64,000 nt of DNA from Deinococcus ruber (GCF_014648095.1 NZ_BMQL01000003.1:124001-188000); one strand, 5' to 3'; shown: positions 47,000 to 56,039, counted from the first letter of the stretch. Numbers and translations: made by a program. Notes: generated from the letters alone by a model not told the origin.

Positions 47000-47548
47000 A
47001 TGGACATGAAAGACATCATGAAAGACGCGCGTGAGCGCATGGGCAAAGCTATCGAGGCTCTGGAAGGCAGTCTGTCGGTCCTCCGCACGGGCCGCGCCAA
47101 CCCCGGCATCCTGAAGAAGATCGTGGTCGATTACTACGGCGCACCCACGCCCATCGACCAGCTCGCCAACATCACCACGCCCGACCCGCGCACCCTGAAC
47201 ATCCAGCCGTGGGACCGGAACGCCATCTCGGCCATCGAGCGGGCCATCCGTGACAGCGACCTGGGCCTGAACCCCAACAACAAGGGCGACGCCATCTTCA
47301 TCACGCTGCCGGTGCTGACCGAGGAGCGCCGCCGCGACCTGGTCAAGAACGCCCGCAGCTACGCCGAAGATGCCAAGGTCGCGATCCGCAACATCCGCAA
47401 GGGTGGCCTGGACGACCTGAAGAAGCTGGAAGGCGTGGGCGAGGACGAGGTGAAGCGCGGCGAGACCGACGTGCAGAAGATCACCGACGAGTTCATCCGC
47501 AGAGTCGATGAGGTCACGGCCCGCAAGGAGCAGGACATCCTCGGGTGA
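47000..47548 (+). CDS. frr: Ribosome recycling factor
   Basis: A 182-residue tRNA-shaped protein that splits post-termination ribosomes with EF-G. Conserved: [40 protein letters not shown] and the closing [20 protein letters not shown]. The ribosome site AAGGAGG is nine bases upstream. An 11-codon frame (46974-47009) contains that site and ends in ATGA at Met3; it is probably incidental. Confidence 0.98.
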   Translation: MDMKDIMKDARERMGKAIEALEGSLSVLRTGRANPGILKKIVVDYYGAPTPIDQLANITTPDPRTLNIQPWDRNAISAIERAIRDSDLGLNPNNKGDAIFITLPVLTEERRRDLVKNARSYAEDAKVAIRNIRKGGLDDLKKLEGVGEDEVKRGETDVQKITDEFIRRVDEVTARKEQDILG

Positions 47549-47579
47549 AGCTCCTCGCACGCGCCCTCTGCCGGAGTGC

Positions 47580-48404
<825 letters not shown>

Positions 48405-48445
48405 AAGGAGCCTGTGGCGTGTTGCCCGTGGCTTCTGGAAACAGA

Positions 48446-48493
48446 AACAGCCCAGCGATCTTGACACGTTCAAGATCGCTGGGCTGTTTTTAC
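48446..48493. terminator. Strong terminator (palindromic repeat copy D)
   Basis: AACAGCCCAGCGATCTTGA pairs perfectly with TCAAGATCGCTGGGCTGTT (19 bp, 5-base loop CACGT), followed by TTT on the plus strand, between the convergent cdsA and SufT-like genes. It shares the TCTTGA-N5-TCAAGA core with the repeat at 51163-51230. Confidence 0.9.
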
Positions 48494-48506
48494 ATGTTCT
48501 ACATGC

Positions 48507-48917
48507 TTACACGTTGAAGCCGAACATCCGCATCTGGCGCTTGCCGTCCTCGCTCATCTTGTCGGGTGCCCACGGCGGCGACCACACGAACTCGACCTCG
48601 ACCTGATTGATGCCGTCGAGCCGCATCACGGCCATCTCGGCGTCGGAGCGGATCAGGTCCTGTACCGGGCAGCCCACCGAGGTGAGCGTCATGGTGATTT
48701 CCACGTTTCCGGCGGTGCTGATGTCCACGCCGTAGATCAGGCCCAGATCGACCACATTGACGGGAATTTCCGGGTCTTTGACCACCTTCAGCGCTTCGAG
48801 CACCTGGGCCTGACTGGGCAGACCGGGGGCCACCGCGACGGTGGTGGGGTTGACGAGTGCGCCGCTGTACTCGCCTGCGCCCGTGCTGGTGTCGACGTTG
48901 GTGTCTGTGTCGCTCAC
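48507..48917 (-). CDS. MIP18/SufT-family Fe-S assembly protein
   Basis: A 136-residue protein: a ~35-residue disordered N terminus, then the DUF59 fold with LEALKVVKDPEIPVNVVDLG, LIYGVDIS and the conserved Cys in TMTLTSVGCPVQDLIRSDAE. The end WAPDKMSEDGKRQMRMFGF is typical of the SufT/PaaD-like branch involved in iron-sulfur maturation. The GTG start overlaps the rhodanese stop by four bases (GTGA), indicating coupling with a sulfur-handling protein. Confidence 0.9.
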   Translation of the reverse strand: MSDTDTNVDTSTGAGEYSGALVNPTTVAVAPGLPSQAQVLEALKVVKDPEIPVNVVDLGLIYGVDISTAGNVEITMTLTSVGCPVQDLIRSDAEMAVMRLDGINQVEVEFVWSPPWAPDKMSEDGKRQMRMFGFNV

Positions 48918-49231
48918 TGGTCGTCTCCTGTGGAGGTAGGCAGTCCGTCCTGTGCCCAGGCCATCGTGCCGCCGGTCAGGTTGGTCACGTTGCTGTATCC
49001 GTTGTCGAGCAGCATCTGTCCGGCCCGCTCGCTGCGTGCGCCGCTGCGGCAGATCATGATCAGTTCGGCGTCCTGCGGTAGCTCCTGATAGCGCGTCTGA
49101 AACTCGCTGAGCGGAATGAGCCGTGCGCCCTGAGCATGAATCTCCTGATACTCGTTCGGCTCGCGCACGTCGATCAGCAGCGCTCCCTGCTGCAAGCGTT
49201 CCTGGGCTTCCTGGGGTGAAATGGCGTTCAT
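48914..49231 (-). CDS. Rhodanese-domain protein coupled to SufT-like gene
   Basis: A 105-residue single-domain rhodanese. The active-site loop is CRSGARS with its Cys in LIMICRSGARSERAGQMLLD; LLIDVREPNEYQEIHAQGAR is the conserved front. It can carry a persulfide; a role in delivering sulfur for Fe-S assembly is inferred from the downstream SufT-like gene. ATG 49231 has TATGCT six bases upstream and removes a 30-residue spurious extension. Confidence 0.9.
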   Translation of the reverse strand: MNAISPQEAQERLQQGALLIDVREPNEYQEIHAQGARLIPLSEFQTRYQELPQDAELIMICRSGARSERAGQMLLDNGYSNVTNLTGGTMAWAQDGLPTSTGDDQ

Positions 49232-49237
49232 GGCTTC

Positions 49238-49243
49238 AGCATA
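49238..49243 (-). promoter_or_regulatory. -10 box TATGCT of minus-strand rhodanese
   Basis: TATGCT (minus strand) ends six bases before ATG 49231. Confidence 0.6.
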
Positions 49244-49300
49244 CAGGCGCTGGGCCGGGCAAAGGTGGAGTGATACCGCAAGCGCGGGGCCGCAGATGTC

Positions 49301-49306
49301 TAGCAT
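49301..49306 (+). promoter_or_regulatory. -10 box TAGCAT of plus-strand rhodanese
   Basis: TAGCAT ends six bases before ATG 49313; it is divergent from the other rhodanese promoter 57 bases away. Confidence 0.6.
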
Positions 49307-49312
49307 AGCTTC

Positions 49313-49633
49313 ATGCCGCACGATGTTGCCTTTTCAGATGTTGCCGCGTTGTCCGGTTCTGCGGTCACCCTGATCGATCTGCGCTCCGAACAGGCGCGGG
49401 CCGCCCAGCCACTGACGCTGCCCAGCCGCGTACTGGCCGTATCGCTGGCCCAGATCGAGGAAGGAACGCACGGCCTGACGCCCGACCTGGGGCCGCTGCT
49501 GGTGGTCTGCGAGCGCGGAGCCAGAAGCGGGCTGGCAGCGCGGCTGCTGCGGGCCGATGGCCTGGACGCGCAGGCGTATGTAGGGGGCGTGGGTGGCCTG
49601 CTCGGTGCAGAAAAAGATAAAAACCCAGAGTAA
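49313..49633 (+). CDS. Second rhodanese-domain protein
   Basis: A 106-residue rhodanese-like protein, with LIDLRSEQARAAQPLTLPSR and the active loop LLVVCERGARSGLAARLLRA (Cys, then ERGARS). It is more diverged than its neighbour. ATG 49313 is set by the leaderless promoter. The two rhodanese genes sit back to back, separated by 81 bases. Confidence 0.87.
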   Translation: MPHDVAFSDVAALSGSAVTLIDLRSEQARAAQPLTLPSRVLAVSLAQIEEGTHGLTPDLGPLLVVCERGARSGLAARLLRADGLDAQAYVGGVGGLLGAEKDKNPE

Positions 49634-49830
49634 AGCCCGGATAGAAATGGACAGGAATATGGACAGAAATACAGCCATGCCACCTCTGACTATCTGAATA
49701 AAACCTGGGCACTACCCAAAGCGGGTACAGATTCGCTACACTACTGAACGCTGTCTGCCCCCCGCTTCCGGCTTCTGCGATTTCGGGCGCGTGCGGACGA
49801 ACCTAAAACACAGCACTTCAAGGGAGAATC

Positions 49831-50388
49831 ATGATCAGCGTTACCGAACTGAGAAACGGCACCAAAGTGGAAATGGACGGCGGACTGTGGGAATGCCTCG
49901 ACTACTCGCACCTGAAGATGGGGCGCGGCGGAGCCAAGGTGGTCACCAAGTTCCGTAACATGGAAAGCGGCAGCATCGTTGACCGCACCTTCAACAGCAC
50001 CGAAAAACTCCAGGACATCTTCGTGGAGACCAAGCCGATGCAGTACCTGTACAAAGACGGCGACGACTTCATCTTCATGGACATGGAGACGTTTGATCAG
50101 GTGGCGCTGCCGCCCGTGCTGGCGGGCGACTCGGCCAAGTTCCTGAAAGAGAACATGGAGGTCGAGGTGTCGATGTACGGCAGCAAGGCCCTGAAGATCG
50201 TGCTGCCCAATCAGGTGGTTCTGCGAATCATCGAGACGGCTCCGGGCGTGCGCGGTGATACCGTGTCGGGCGGCACCAAGCCTGCCACCCTGGAAGGCGG
50301 AGCCACCGTGCAGGTGCCGCTGTTCGTCGATCAGGATACCGAAGTCAAGGTCGATACCCGCACCGGTATGTACCTCAGCCGCGCCTGA
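49831..50388 (+). CDS. efp: Elongation factor P
   Basis: A 185-residue, three-domain factor that relieves ribosome stalling at consecutive prolines. MISVTELRNGTKVEMDGGLW and the C-terminal PGVRGDTVSGGTKPATLEGG match the Thermus/Deinococcus type. The tip of domain I reads KMGRGGAKV, with Arg32 where E. coli EF-P has its modified lysine. The ribosome site GGGAG lies six bases before ATG. Upstream TACACT (49737-49742) is a candidate -10. No EarP- or EpmA-type modifying enzyme is adjacent. Confidence 0.97.
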   Translation: MISVTELRNGTKVEMDGGLWECLDYSHLKMGRGGAKVVTKFRNMESGSIVDRTFNSTEKLQDIFVETKPMQYLYKDGDDFIFMDMETFDQVALPPVLAGDSAKFLKENMEVEVSMYGSKALKIVLPNQVVLRIIETAPGVRGDTVSGGTKPATLEGGATVQVPLFVDQDTEVKVDTRTGMYLSRA

Positions 50389-50407
50389 AGCGACTGCTTC
50401 TGGAATG

Positions 50408-50434
50408 ACCGCCTCCCTGTGGGGCGGTTTTTTC
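50408..50434 (+). terminator. Terminator of efp
   Basis: ACCGCC pairs with GGCGGT (9-base loop), followed by six T residues, 20 bases past the stop. Confidence 0.85.
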
Positions 50435-50522
50435 ATTCCTGAACCGGGCCTGCCTGCTGTCTTGAAACAACGACGGTCGTGCATATCCGCATGGAAACGG
50501 TCATCACGTTTCAGAACTGCTC

Positions 50523-50528
50523 TAGAAT
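50523..50528 (+). promoter_or_regulatory. Candidate -10 box TAGAAT of accBC
   Basis: TAGAAT with no strong -35. The leader would be ~110 bases, GC-rich, and able to fold. Confidence 0.4.
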
Positions 50529-50643
50529 GCCTCCGTTTGCAGTTCCAGCCTTGCGGCTGTCTGAAGCGGCGCGGCCTGAAGCTGGCGCTGTGCAGGGCGG
50601 CAGTTTTATAGTTCGGCAGTTCGTGTTTCAGAAAGGAGTGTTC

Positions 50644-51144
50644 ATGAATCCCAAAGACCTCAAAGAGATATTGCAGGCGCTCGAACAGGCCGATGTGCGC
50701 GAGTTCAGCCTCAAGACGCCCGACTACGACCTGAGCATCAAGCGCGGCGCTGAGAGCGTGGCCGTGTACGCGCAGGCTCCTCAGGCGCAGGCACCCCAGC
50801 CGCAGCAGTTGCCCGCGCAGCAGCAGGCACCCGTGGCAGCGGCGACGCCCCCTGCCGCCCAGCCGGAAGCCAGCACCCCGGCAGTGGCCGCCGCACCTGC
50901 CGCCACGCCCGGCACCCCGGTCAAGGCCCCGATTGTGGGCACGTACTACGCCAGCAGCAGCCCCGACGCCCCCGCCTATGTCAAGGTGGGCGACAGCATC
51001 AAGGCCGGGCAGGTGCTGTGCATCATCGAGGCCATGAAGCTGATGAACGAGATCGAGGCCGAAACGAGCGGCACGCTGCGCGAGATTCTGGTCAAGAACG
51101 CCGAGCCGGTCGAGTACGGCCAAACGCTGTTCATCATCGAATGA
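50644..51144 (+). CDS. accB: Biotin carboxyl carrier protein of acetyl-CoA carboxylase
   Basis: A 166-residue carrier: an N-terminal helical part (MNPKDLKEILQALEQADVRE), an Ala/Pro/Gln-rich flexible linker (about 43-92), then the biotinyl domain with IEAMKLMNEIEAE, where Lys132 receives biotin. It carries carboxybiotin between AccC and the carboxyltransferase for malonyl-CoA synthesis. AAAGGAG precedes ATG 50644. It is followed by accC. Confidence 0.97.
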   Translation: MNPKDLKEILQALEQADVREFSLKTPDYDLSIKRGAESVAVYAQAPQAQAPQPQQLPAQQQAPVAAATPPAAQPEASTPAVAAAPAATPGTPVKAPIVGTYYASSSPDAPAYVKVGDSIKAGQVLCIIEAMKLMNEIEAETSGTLREILVKNAEPVEYGQTLFIIE

Positions 51145-51162
51145 GCTTGTAGTGGGTCGCTT

Positions 51163-51230
51163 GTGGCTTGTGGAAAAGGCCCAGACTTCTTGATGAACTC
51201 AAGACGCGCTGGATTTTTCCCACAAGCCAC
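51163..51230. repeat. Intergenic palindromic repeat between accB and accC (copy B)
   Basis: Outer arms GTGGCTTGTGG-AAAA (51163-51177) and TTTTCCCACAAGCCAC (51215-51230), inner stem TCTTGA-TGAAC-TCAAGA (51188-51204). Bases 51165-51184 recur exactly, inverted, at 13307-13326. It lies inside the accBC operon, so it may act as an attenuator. Confidence 0.75.
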
Positions 51231-51260
51231 ATGCCACGGTTCACCAGCCCCGGAGGGGAA

Positions 51261-52598
51261 ATGTTCAAGAAAATTCTGATTGCCAACCGGGGTGAAATCG
51301 CCCTGCGTGTCATACGTACCGCCCGTGAGATGGGCGTCAAGACGGTGGTGGTGTACTCACAGGCCGACGAGCACAGCCTGCCGGTGCTGCTGGCCGACGA
51401 GTCGGTGTGTGTGGGGCCAGCCGCCAGCAACGCCTCGTACCTCAACATTCCCAACATCCTCTCGGCGGCGATTATGACCGGGGCCGAGGCCATTCACCCC
51501 GGCTACGGCTTCATGGCTGAGAATCCGGATTTTGCCGAGATGTGCCGCGACCACGGCATCGTCTTTATCGGCCCGACGCCCGAGAGCATGCGGGCGCTGG
51601 GGTCGAAGGCGGGCGGGCGCGAGATCGCTGCCAACAGCAATGTGCCGGTGGTGCCGGGTACGGGCGTGCTGGAAGGCGTGGAGGAAGCGCTGCTGGCGGC
51701 CAAGGGCGTCGGCTATCCGGTGCTGCTCAAGGCCAGCGCGGGCGGCGGCGGGCGTGGTCAGAAGGTCGTTCGTACGCAGGAAGAGCTGAAGAGTGCCTTT
51801 GGGCAGGCGCAGGAAGAGGCGCGGCTGTATTTCGGTGATCCTGCCATCATCATGGAAAAGTTTCTAGAGGAGTTCCGCCACGTCGAGGTGCAGGTGATGG
51901 GCGACGGGCAGGGCCACGTGATCCATATCGGTGAGCGCGACTGCTCGATTCAGCGGCGCAACCAGAAACTGATCGAGGAAGCGCCCAGCAACCTGCCCGC
52001 CACGCTGCGCCAGGAAATTCTGGATGCGGGCGTGCGGCTGGCCCAGCATGTGAACTACGCCGGGGCGGGAACGCTGGAATTCATCGTTGACCGTGACGGC
52101 AATTATTACTTCATGGAGATGAATACCCGCATTCAGGTCGAGCACTGCGTCTCCGAGATGATTTCCGGTCTCGATTTCGTGCGCCTGCAACTTCAGATCG
52201 CGGCGGGCGAGGGCCTGAGCCTCCAGCAGGAAGATATCGAGCTGCGCGGCCACGCCATCGAATGCCGCCTGAATGCTGAAGACCCTGACAAGGATTTCCG
52301 TCCGGCGGCGGGCAAGGTGGACGAGGTGCATTTTGCGGGCGGCCCCGGCGTGCGCGTCGATTCGCACGTGTACAGCGGCTATATCATTCCGCCGCACTAC
52401 GATTCGCTGATCGGCAAACTGATCGTGCACCACGACACCCGCGAGCAGGCCATCGCCCGGATGAAGCGGGCGCTGGAAGAAACGGTCATTCAGGGGCCGA
52501 AGACCACCATTCCGCTGTACGTGAAGATCATGGACAACCCGTTTTATAAGCGCGGCGCAGTCATGACCAACTTCCTGAAGACGCGCATGGAGATGTAA
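51261..52598 (+). CDS. accC: Acetyl-CoA carboxylase, biotin carboxylase subunit
   Basis: A 445-residue ATP-grasp enzyme carboxylating the biotin of AccB. Visible: MFKKILIANRGEIALRVIRT, IHPGYGFMAENPDFAEMCRD, the Gly-rich ATP loop KASAGGGGRGQKVVRTQEEL, RHVEVQVMGDGQGHVIHIGE, ERDCSIQRRNQKLIEEAPS and EMNTRIQVEHCVSEMISGLD. The start is at 51261, with GGAGGGG five bases upstream; an upstream TTG in the repeat element is not used. It forms the AccBC half of the complex; accAD are not in this window. Confidence 0.97.
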   Translation: MFKKILIANRGEIALRVIRTAREMGVKTVVVYSQADEHSLPVLLADESVCVGPAASNASYLNIPNILSAAIMTGAEAIHPGYGFMAENPDFAEMCRDHGIVFIGPTPESMRALGSKAGGREIAANSNVPVVPGTGVLEGVEEALLAAKGVGYPVLLKASAGGGGRGQKVVRTQEELKSAFGQAQEEARLYFGDPAIIMEKFLEEFRHVEVQVMGDGQGHVIHIGERDCSIQRRNQKLIEEAPSNLPATLRQEILDAGVRLAQHVNYAGAGTLEFIVDRDGNYYFMEMNTRIQVEHCVSEMISGLDFVRLQLQIAAGEGLSLQQEDIELRGHAIECRLNAEDPDKDFRPAAGKVDEVHFAGGPGVRVDSHVYSGYIIPPHYDSLIGKLIVHHDTREQAIARMKRALEETVIQGPKTTIPLYVKIMDNPFYKRGAVMTNFLKTRMEM

Positions 52599-52618
52599 AC
52601 ACGGGTCTGAGCGGGGCG

Positions 52619-53398
52619 GTGGTCAAGTGCCGCCGCCCTGTTTCTTTGGATGAGTTACAACAGAGTGTGCCTCAATCCTCGATTTCCACTCTAGAGCGCC
52701 TGATACAGCAGATGCGAGCTTATCTTGGCGTGTACCTGATTGTCTTCGTACTGACTGGCATCTTCACTGTCGCCAGCTTTCCCATAACGACTCCACTGCG
52801 GACGTATAGCACAGGCGAGTATCTGATTCAGCAGATTTTCTCTGGAGTTGTTTTTCTTCTGATAGCACTTCTCCTGGGATTTCCGTTATGGCGTTATATG
52901 CAGTGGGTGTCGGGCGTCGGTGAGAATCTGAAGTCTGCTGAACTTCTGAAGCGGGGTGAGACGCTCGGTAAATGGGTGCGCTTCCTTCGCGCGCTGACTC
53001 TCATCGGCGGAGTTTTTGGCACACTTGGTCTGATTTCGCCGCTGATTCACTTTAAACCTACCATCTCTGTATGCTTGGGTCTGCTGAGTACAGGAATCAC
53101 CCTTGCTATGACAGTTTACTGGTACTGGCTGTACCGTCTGGCTCCTGCCTGGATTGAAGAGGTGCAGTCGGGCCGGGAGGTCACTGAGGTGGCCGCCCTG
53201 CTCAGAAACTTGCAGACCGTGATGGTCTTGCATATCATTTCGTATGGTGTGACCTTCCTTCAGAACATCGAGATTCACCGAATCTGGCTGCTGTTTCTGA
53301 CGCCTATTTCCGGAGGTGCCATGTATCTTTTTCTCTTGGCAAATCGCCGTTTTATCGTTGCTACGTCCACTCCGGCACTCGCCTCGCCGCTTTCCTGA
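52619..53398 (+). CDS. Multi-pass membrane protein of unknown function
   Basis: A 259-residue frame from GTG 52619 with about six hydrophobic segments (AYLGVYLIVFVLTGIFTVAS, IFSGVVFLLIALLLGFPLWR, LTLIGGVFGTLGLISPLIHF and others). No family recognised. The start is uncertain: no clear ribosome site, with GTG 52667 or ATG 52712 as alternatives. Base composition is visibly less GC-rich than in the flanking genes, which could mean recent acquisition. It follows accC by 20 bases. Confidence 0.65.
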   Translation: MVKCRRPVSLDELQQSVPQSSISTLERLIQQMRAYLGVYLIVFVLTGIFTVASFPITTPLRTYSTGEYLIQQIFSGVVFLLIALLLGFPLWRYMQWVSGVGENLKSAELLKRGETLGKWVRFLRALTLIGGVFGTLGLISPLIHFKPTISVCLGLLSTGITLAMTVYWYWLYRLAPAWIEEVQSGREVTEVAALLRNLQTVMVLHIISYGVTFLQNIEIHRIWLLFLTPISGGAMYLFLLANRRFIVATSTPALASPLS

Positions 53399-53433
53399 GC
53401 CATCCGGCGCATTTCCCCCCGCCCCCTTTGCGC

Positions 53434-53439
53434 TAGCCT
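53434..53439 (+). promoter_or_regulatory. -10 box TAGCCT of ABC-F gene
   Basis: TAGCCT ends seven bases before GTG 53447. Confidence 0.5.
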
Positions 53440-53446
53440 AGTCGCC

Positions 53447-55540
53447 GTGCAAACTCTGCTCCAGGCCGAAGAACTCACGCTGCTGTACGGCGAACGCGCC
53501 ATTCTCAGCGGCGTATCGTTGTCGCTGCGGGCGGGAGAGCGGCTGGCGCTGCTGGGCCGCAACGGGGCGGGCAAAACCACGCTGCTGCGGCTGCTGTCGG
53601 GCGAACGTCTGCCCGACGAGGGCTACGTGTGGCGGGAAGACGACCTGCGGTTGGCGGTGCTCGATCAGCAGCCGGTGTTTGGGGCGGGGCAGACGGTTCA
53701 GGAACTGCTGGACGCGGCAGACCCGCACGCCGAGATGCAGCGCCAACTGGACGCGCTGGCCCCGCTGCTGGCCGACCCCGACACGCTCGAACGCTGGACG
53801 GCCCTTCAGCGGCGCTTCGAGGACGCGGGCGGCTACCGCTGGCGTACCCGCACTGCCCGCACCTTCGGCGTGCTCGACCTGACCCGGTTTCTGCCGCGTG
53901 AGGCCGCGACGCTGAGCGGCGGCGAGCGCACCCGGCTGAGTCTGGCGCTGGCACTCGCCCGAGAACCCGACGTGCTGCTGCTCGACGAACCCACCAACCA
54001 CCTCGATATCCGCATGCGCGAGTGGCTGGAAGAGTGGCTGCTGAGCTTTCCCGGCGGCGTCGTCCTGACGAGTCATGACCGGGAATTTCTGGACAGGGTG
54101 GCGCAGCGCAGCGTGTGGCTGGAGGGCGGTGAGGCCCGCGAGTATCCCGGCGGGTACACCCGTGCCAGGGGCGTGCGCGATCTGGAGCGCCGCAGCCAGG
54201 GACGCGCCCATACGCTCGGCAGGCGTGAAGAACTGCGGCTGAGCGCCAGTGCCGACCGACTTGATCTGTGGGGACGCCGCAGCAAGGCGGTCAAATCGCG
54301 TCTGAACCGCACCGAGGTCGCGGAAGCGCCGCAGACCGAGCGGGCCATTCGCATGCGGCTGCTGTCCGGGCAGGCCCGCGCCCGCCTGCTGCTGTGGGCC
54401 GAACACCTGAGCAAAACGTATGGCGAACGTTCCATTCTGAAGGGCGTGGCGCTGAAGGTGCGCCAGGGCGACCGCGTGGCGCTGATGGGAGCCAACGGCA
54501 CCGGGAAAACCACGCTGCTGCGGTTGCTGGCAGGCGAGGATTTTCCCGACGCCGGGCCACCCGAGCCTGTCCTGCGGCTGGCAGGCGGCGTGCAGGTGGT
54601 CACGCTCGATCAGACGTGGCATGGCCTCGACCCCGATGCGGGGCTCCTCGATCAGTTCGAGGAGCGTTTTGGGGCGCGGGCATCGGCGCTGCTGGGGCGG
54701 GCGGGCTTCCGGGCAGAGGACTGGGCCAGGGCACCCTCTGAACTGTCTGGCGGCGAGCGGGCGCGGGCGGGGCTGGCACTGGTCAGTGCGCTGCGGGCCG
54801 ACCTGCTGCTGCTTGACGAACCCACCAACCACCTCGATATTGCTGCGCTGGAGGCCCTGGAAGCTGCGATCTCGGCCTACGGCGGCGCGGTCATCATCGT
54901 GACGCACGACCGTCGATTTGCCCGCGAGGTCGCCAATCGCCTGTGGATGATCGAAGACGGCGTCTTGCAGGAAGTCGCGGGCTGGACAGACCGCACGCTG
55001 CTCGACCCGGCCCGCAGCCTGGAAGGTGATCCGCCGCCCCCGCCCCCGCCTCCCAGCCCGCGTGAACGGCTGCGCCTTCAGGAACTGCGTCTGTCGGAAC
55101 TGAACGCCCAGCTCGACCGCCTGACCCTGACCGGACGCGAGGAAGCGCGTGCCCGCAGCGAGCGCCACCTCTTGCAGCAGGAGGTGTATGAACTGTACGC
55201 CGAGGTGTATTTCCAGCCGCAGTACGACTACGAGCTGAGATGCGGGCCGCTGCGGGTGCGGGCGCAGCGGTTTTCTGGCCCAGAGCGCTTTTCTGAAGCG
55301 GGTCAGGGTGGCGGAATGTTCTGGGCGGCGCACGACCTGACCTGCCCGCATCTGGCCTGGGACGGTGAAACCCTGCGCTGGTCGGACACGCCGCCCGCGT
55401 GGTACGGCGCGGCGCTGCTGGGCGGAGCGCTGGAACTGCTGTTCACCCGCTGGCAGGTCACGCGGGCCACGCTGGGCGACGGAGGCCCGGTGCTGCGCCG
55501 CCGCGCGTATTTCGAACGGTTGGGCTGGGCAGGCCACTGA
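53447..55540 (+). CDS. ABC-F family ATPase with unusual C-terminal domain
   Basis: A 697-residue protein with two ABC domains and no membrane segments, the ABC-F layout of ribosome-associated factors (EttA, Uup, antibiotic-protection types). Domain 1: GRNGAGKTT, LSGGERTRLSL and LLLDEPTNHLD. Domain 2: GANGTGKTT, LSGGERARAGL and LLLDEPTNHLD. The Arg-rich interdomain linker is at about residues 225-310. Beyond domain 2 there is an eight-proline run (about 529-536), then a 161-residue tail with a short coiled coil and a Trp-rich segment (FWAAHDLTCPHLAWDGETLR) that I do not recognise. Confidence 0.92.
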   Translation: MQTLLQAEELTLLYGERAILSGVSLSLRAGERLALLGRNGAGKTTLLRLLSGERLPDEGYVWREDDLRLAVLDQQPVFGAGQTVQELLDAADPHAEMQRQLDALAPLLADPDTLERWTALQRRFEDAGGYRWRTRTARTFGVLDLTRFLPREAATLSGGERTRLSLALALAREPDVLLLDEPTNHLDIRMREWLEEWLLSFPGGVVLTSHDREFLDRVAQRSVWLEGGEAREYPGGYTRARGVRDLERRSQGRAHTLGRREELRLSASADRLDLWGRRSKAVKSRLNRTEVAEAPQTERAIRMRLLSGQARARLLLWAEHLSKTYGERSILKGVALKVRQGDRVALMGANGTGKTTLLRLLAGEDFPDAGPPEPVLRLAGGVQVVTLDQTWHGLDPDAGLLDQFEERFGARASALLGRAGFRAEDWARAPSELSGGERARAGLALVSALRADLLLLDEPTNHLDIAALEALEAAISAYGGAVIIVTHDRRFAREVANRLWMIEDGVLQEVAGWTDRTLLDPARSLEGDPPPPPPPPSPRERLRLQELRLSELNAQLDRLTLTGREEARARSERHLLQQEVYELYAEVYFQPQYDYELRCGPLRVRAQRFSGPERFSEAGQGGGMFWAAHDLTCPHLAWDGETLRWSDTPPAWYGAALLGGALELLFTRWQVTRATLGDGGPVLRRRAYFERLGWAGH

Positions 55541-55576
55541 CGCTCTGGCCCTGGCCCGTGTGCTGCGCCGGGCCGC

Positions 55577-55582
55577 TATACT
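55577..55582 (+). promoter_or_regulatory. -10 box TATACT of small membrane-anchored protein
   Basis: TATACT ends seven bases before ATG 55590. Confidence 0.6.
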
Positions 55583-55589
55583 GCCCCGC

Positions 55590-56039
55590 ATGGAAGACCT
55601 TCTGAAAGGACGCCTGGGCGGTGACAGCGGATTCGACATTCGCTGCGCCATCGACGGCGATCATATTGTGGGCCGCGCTGGCGGCAAGCTTCACGGCCAA
55701 GACATCGATCTCGAAATTACCGAGAAGGGCGTGCAGGGCACGGTGGGCGACTCGCCCGTCAGCATTCAGCTCGATGCCGGAGAACTGAAGGGCAATGTCG
55801 GCAGAGAGAAGCTGACCCTGCGCGGCGTTGACCGCGTGACCGGCTTCTTTGGCGAACCCATCGTGGGCTGGAACGTGTCGGCTCAGCAGACGGGCACGCA
55901 GCTGTATGGACGCCTTGGCAGCACGGTTCTGGGCCGCGAATTCCAGCTCGAACTCGGCTCGGCTCCTGGCTGGGTCGGTGCGCTGGTGGCGGTGGTGGCC
56001 TTCTACGCTCTGGAACCTCGGGCCAGCGCCACACGGTAA
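55590..56039 (+). CDS. Small beta-rich, membrane-anchored protein
   Basis: A 149-residue protein, MEDLLKGRLGGDSGFDIRCA at the start. It consists of short alternating strands with Gly turns (GRAGGKLHGQDIDLEITEKG, GELKGNVGREKLTLRGVDRV) and one membrane segment near the end (WVGALVAVVAFYAL). No signal peptide, so it may be tail-anchored. The strand pattern resembles the repeats of the neighbouring TamB-like protein, which is only an impression. ATG 55590 is set by the leaderless promoter; its last bases form one arm of a 16-bp inverted repeat. Confidence 0.72.
   Translation: MEDLLKGRLGGDSGFDIRCAIDGDHIVGRAGGKLHGQDIDLEITEKGVQGTVGDSPVSIQLDAGELKGNVGREKLTLRGVDRVTGFFGEPIVGWNVSAQQTGTQLYGRLGSTVLGREFQLELGSAPGWVGALVAVVAFYALEPRASATR

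Noticed and set aside
46974..47009. 11-codon upstream frame overlapping frr
   Set aside because: It has no promoter or ribosome site of its own and spans the frr ribosome site; the ATGA falls at Met3, not the true start. Probably coincidence.
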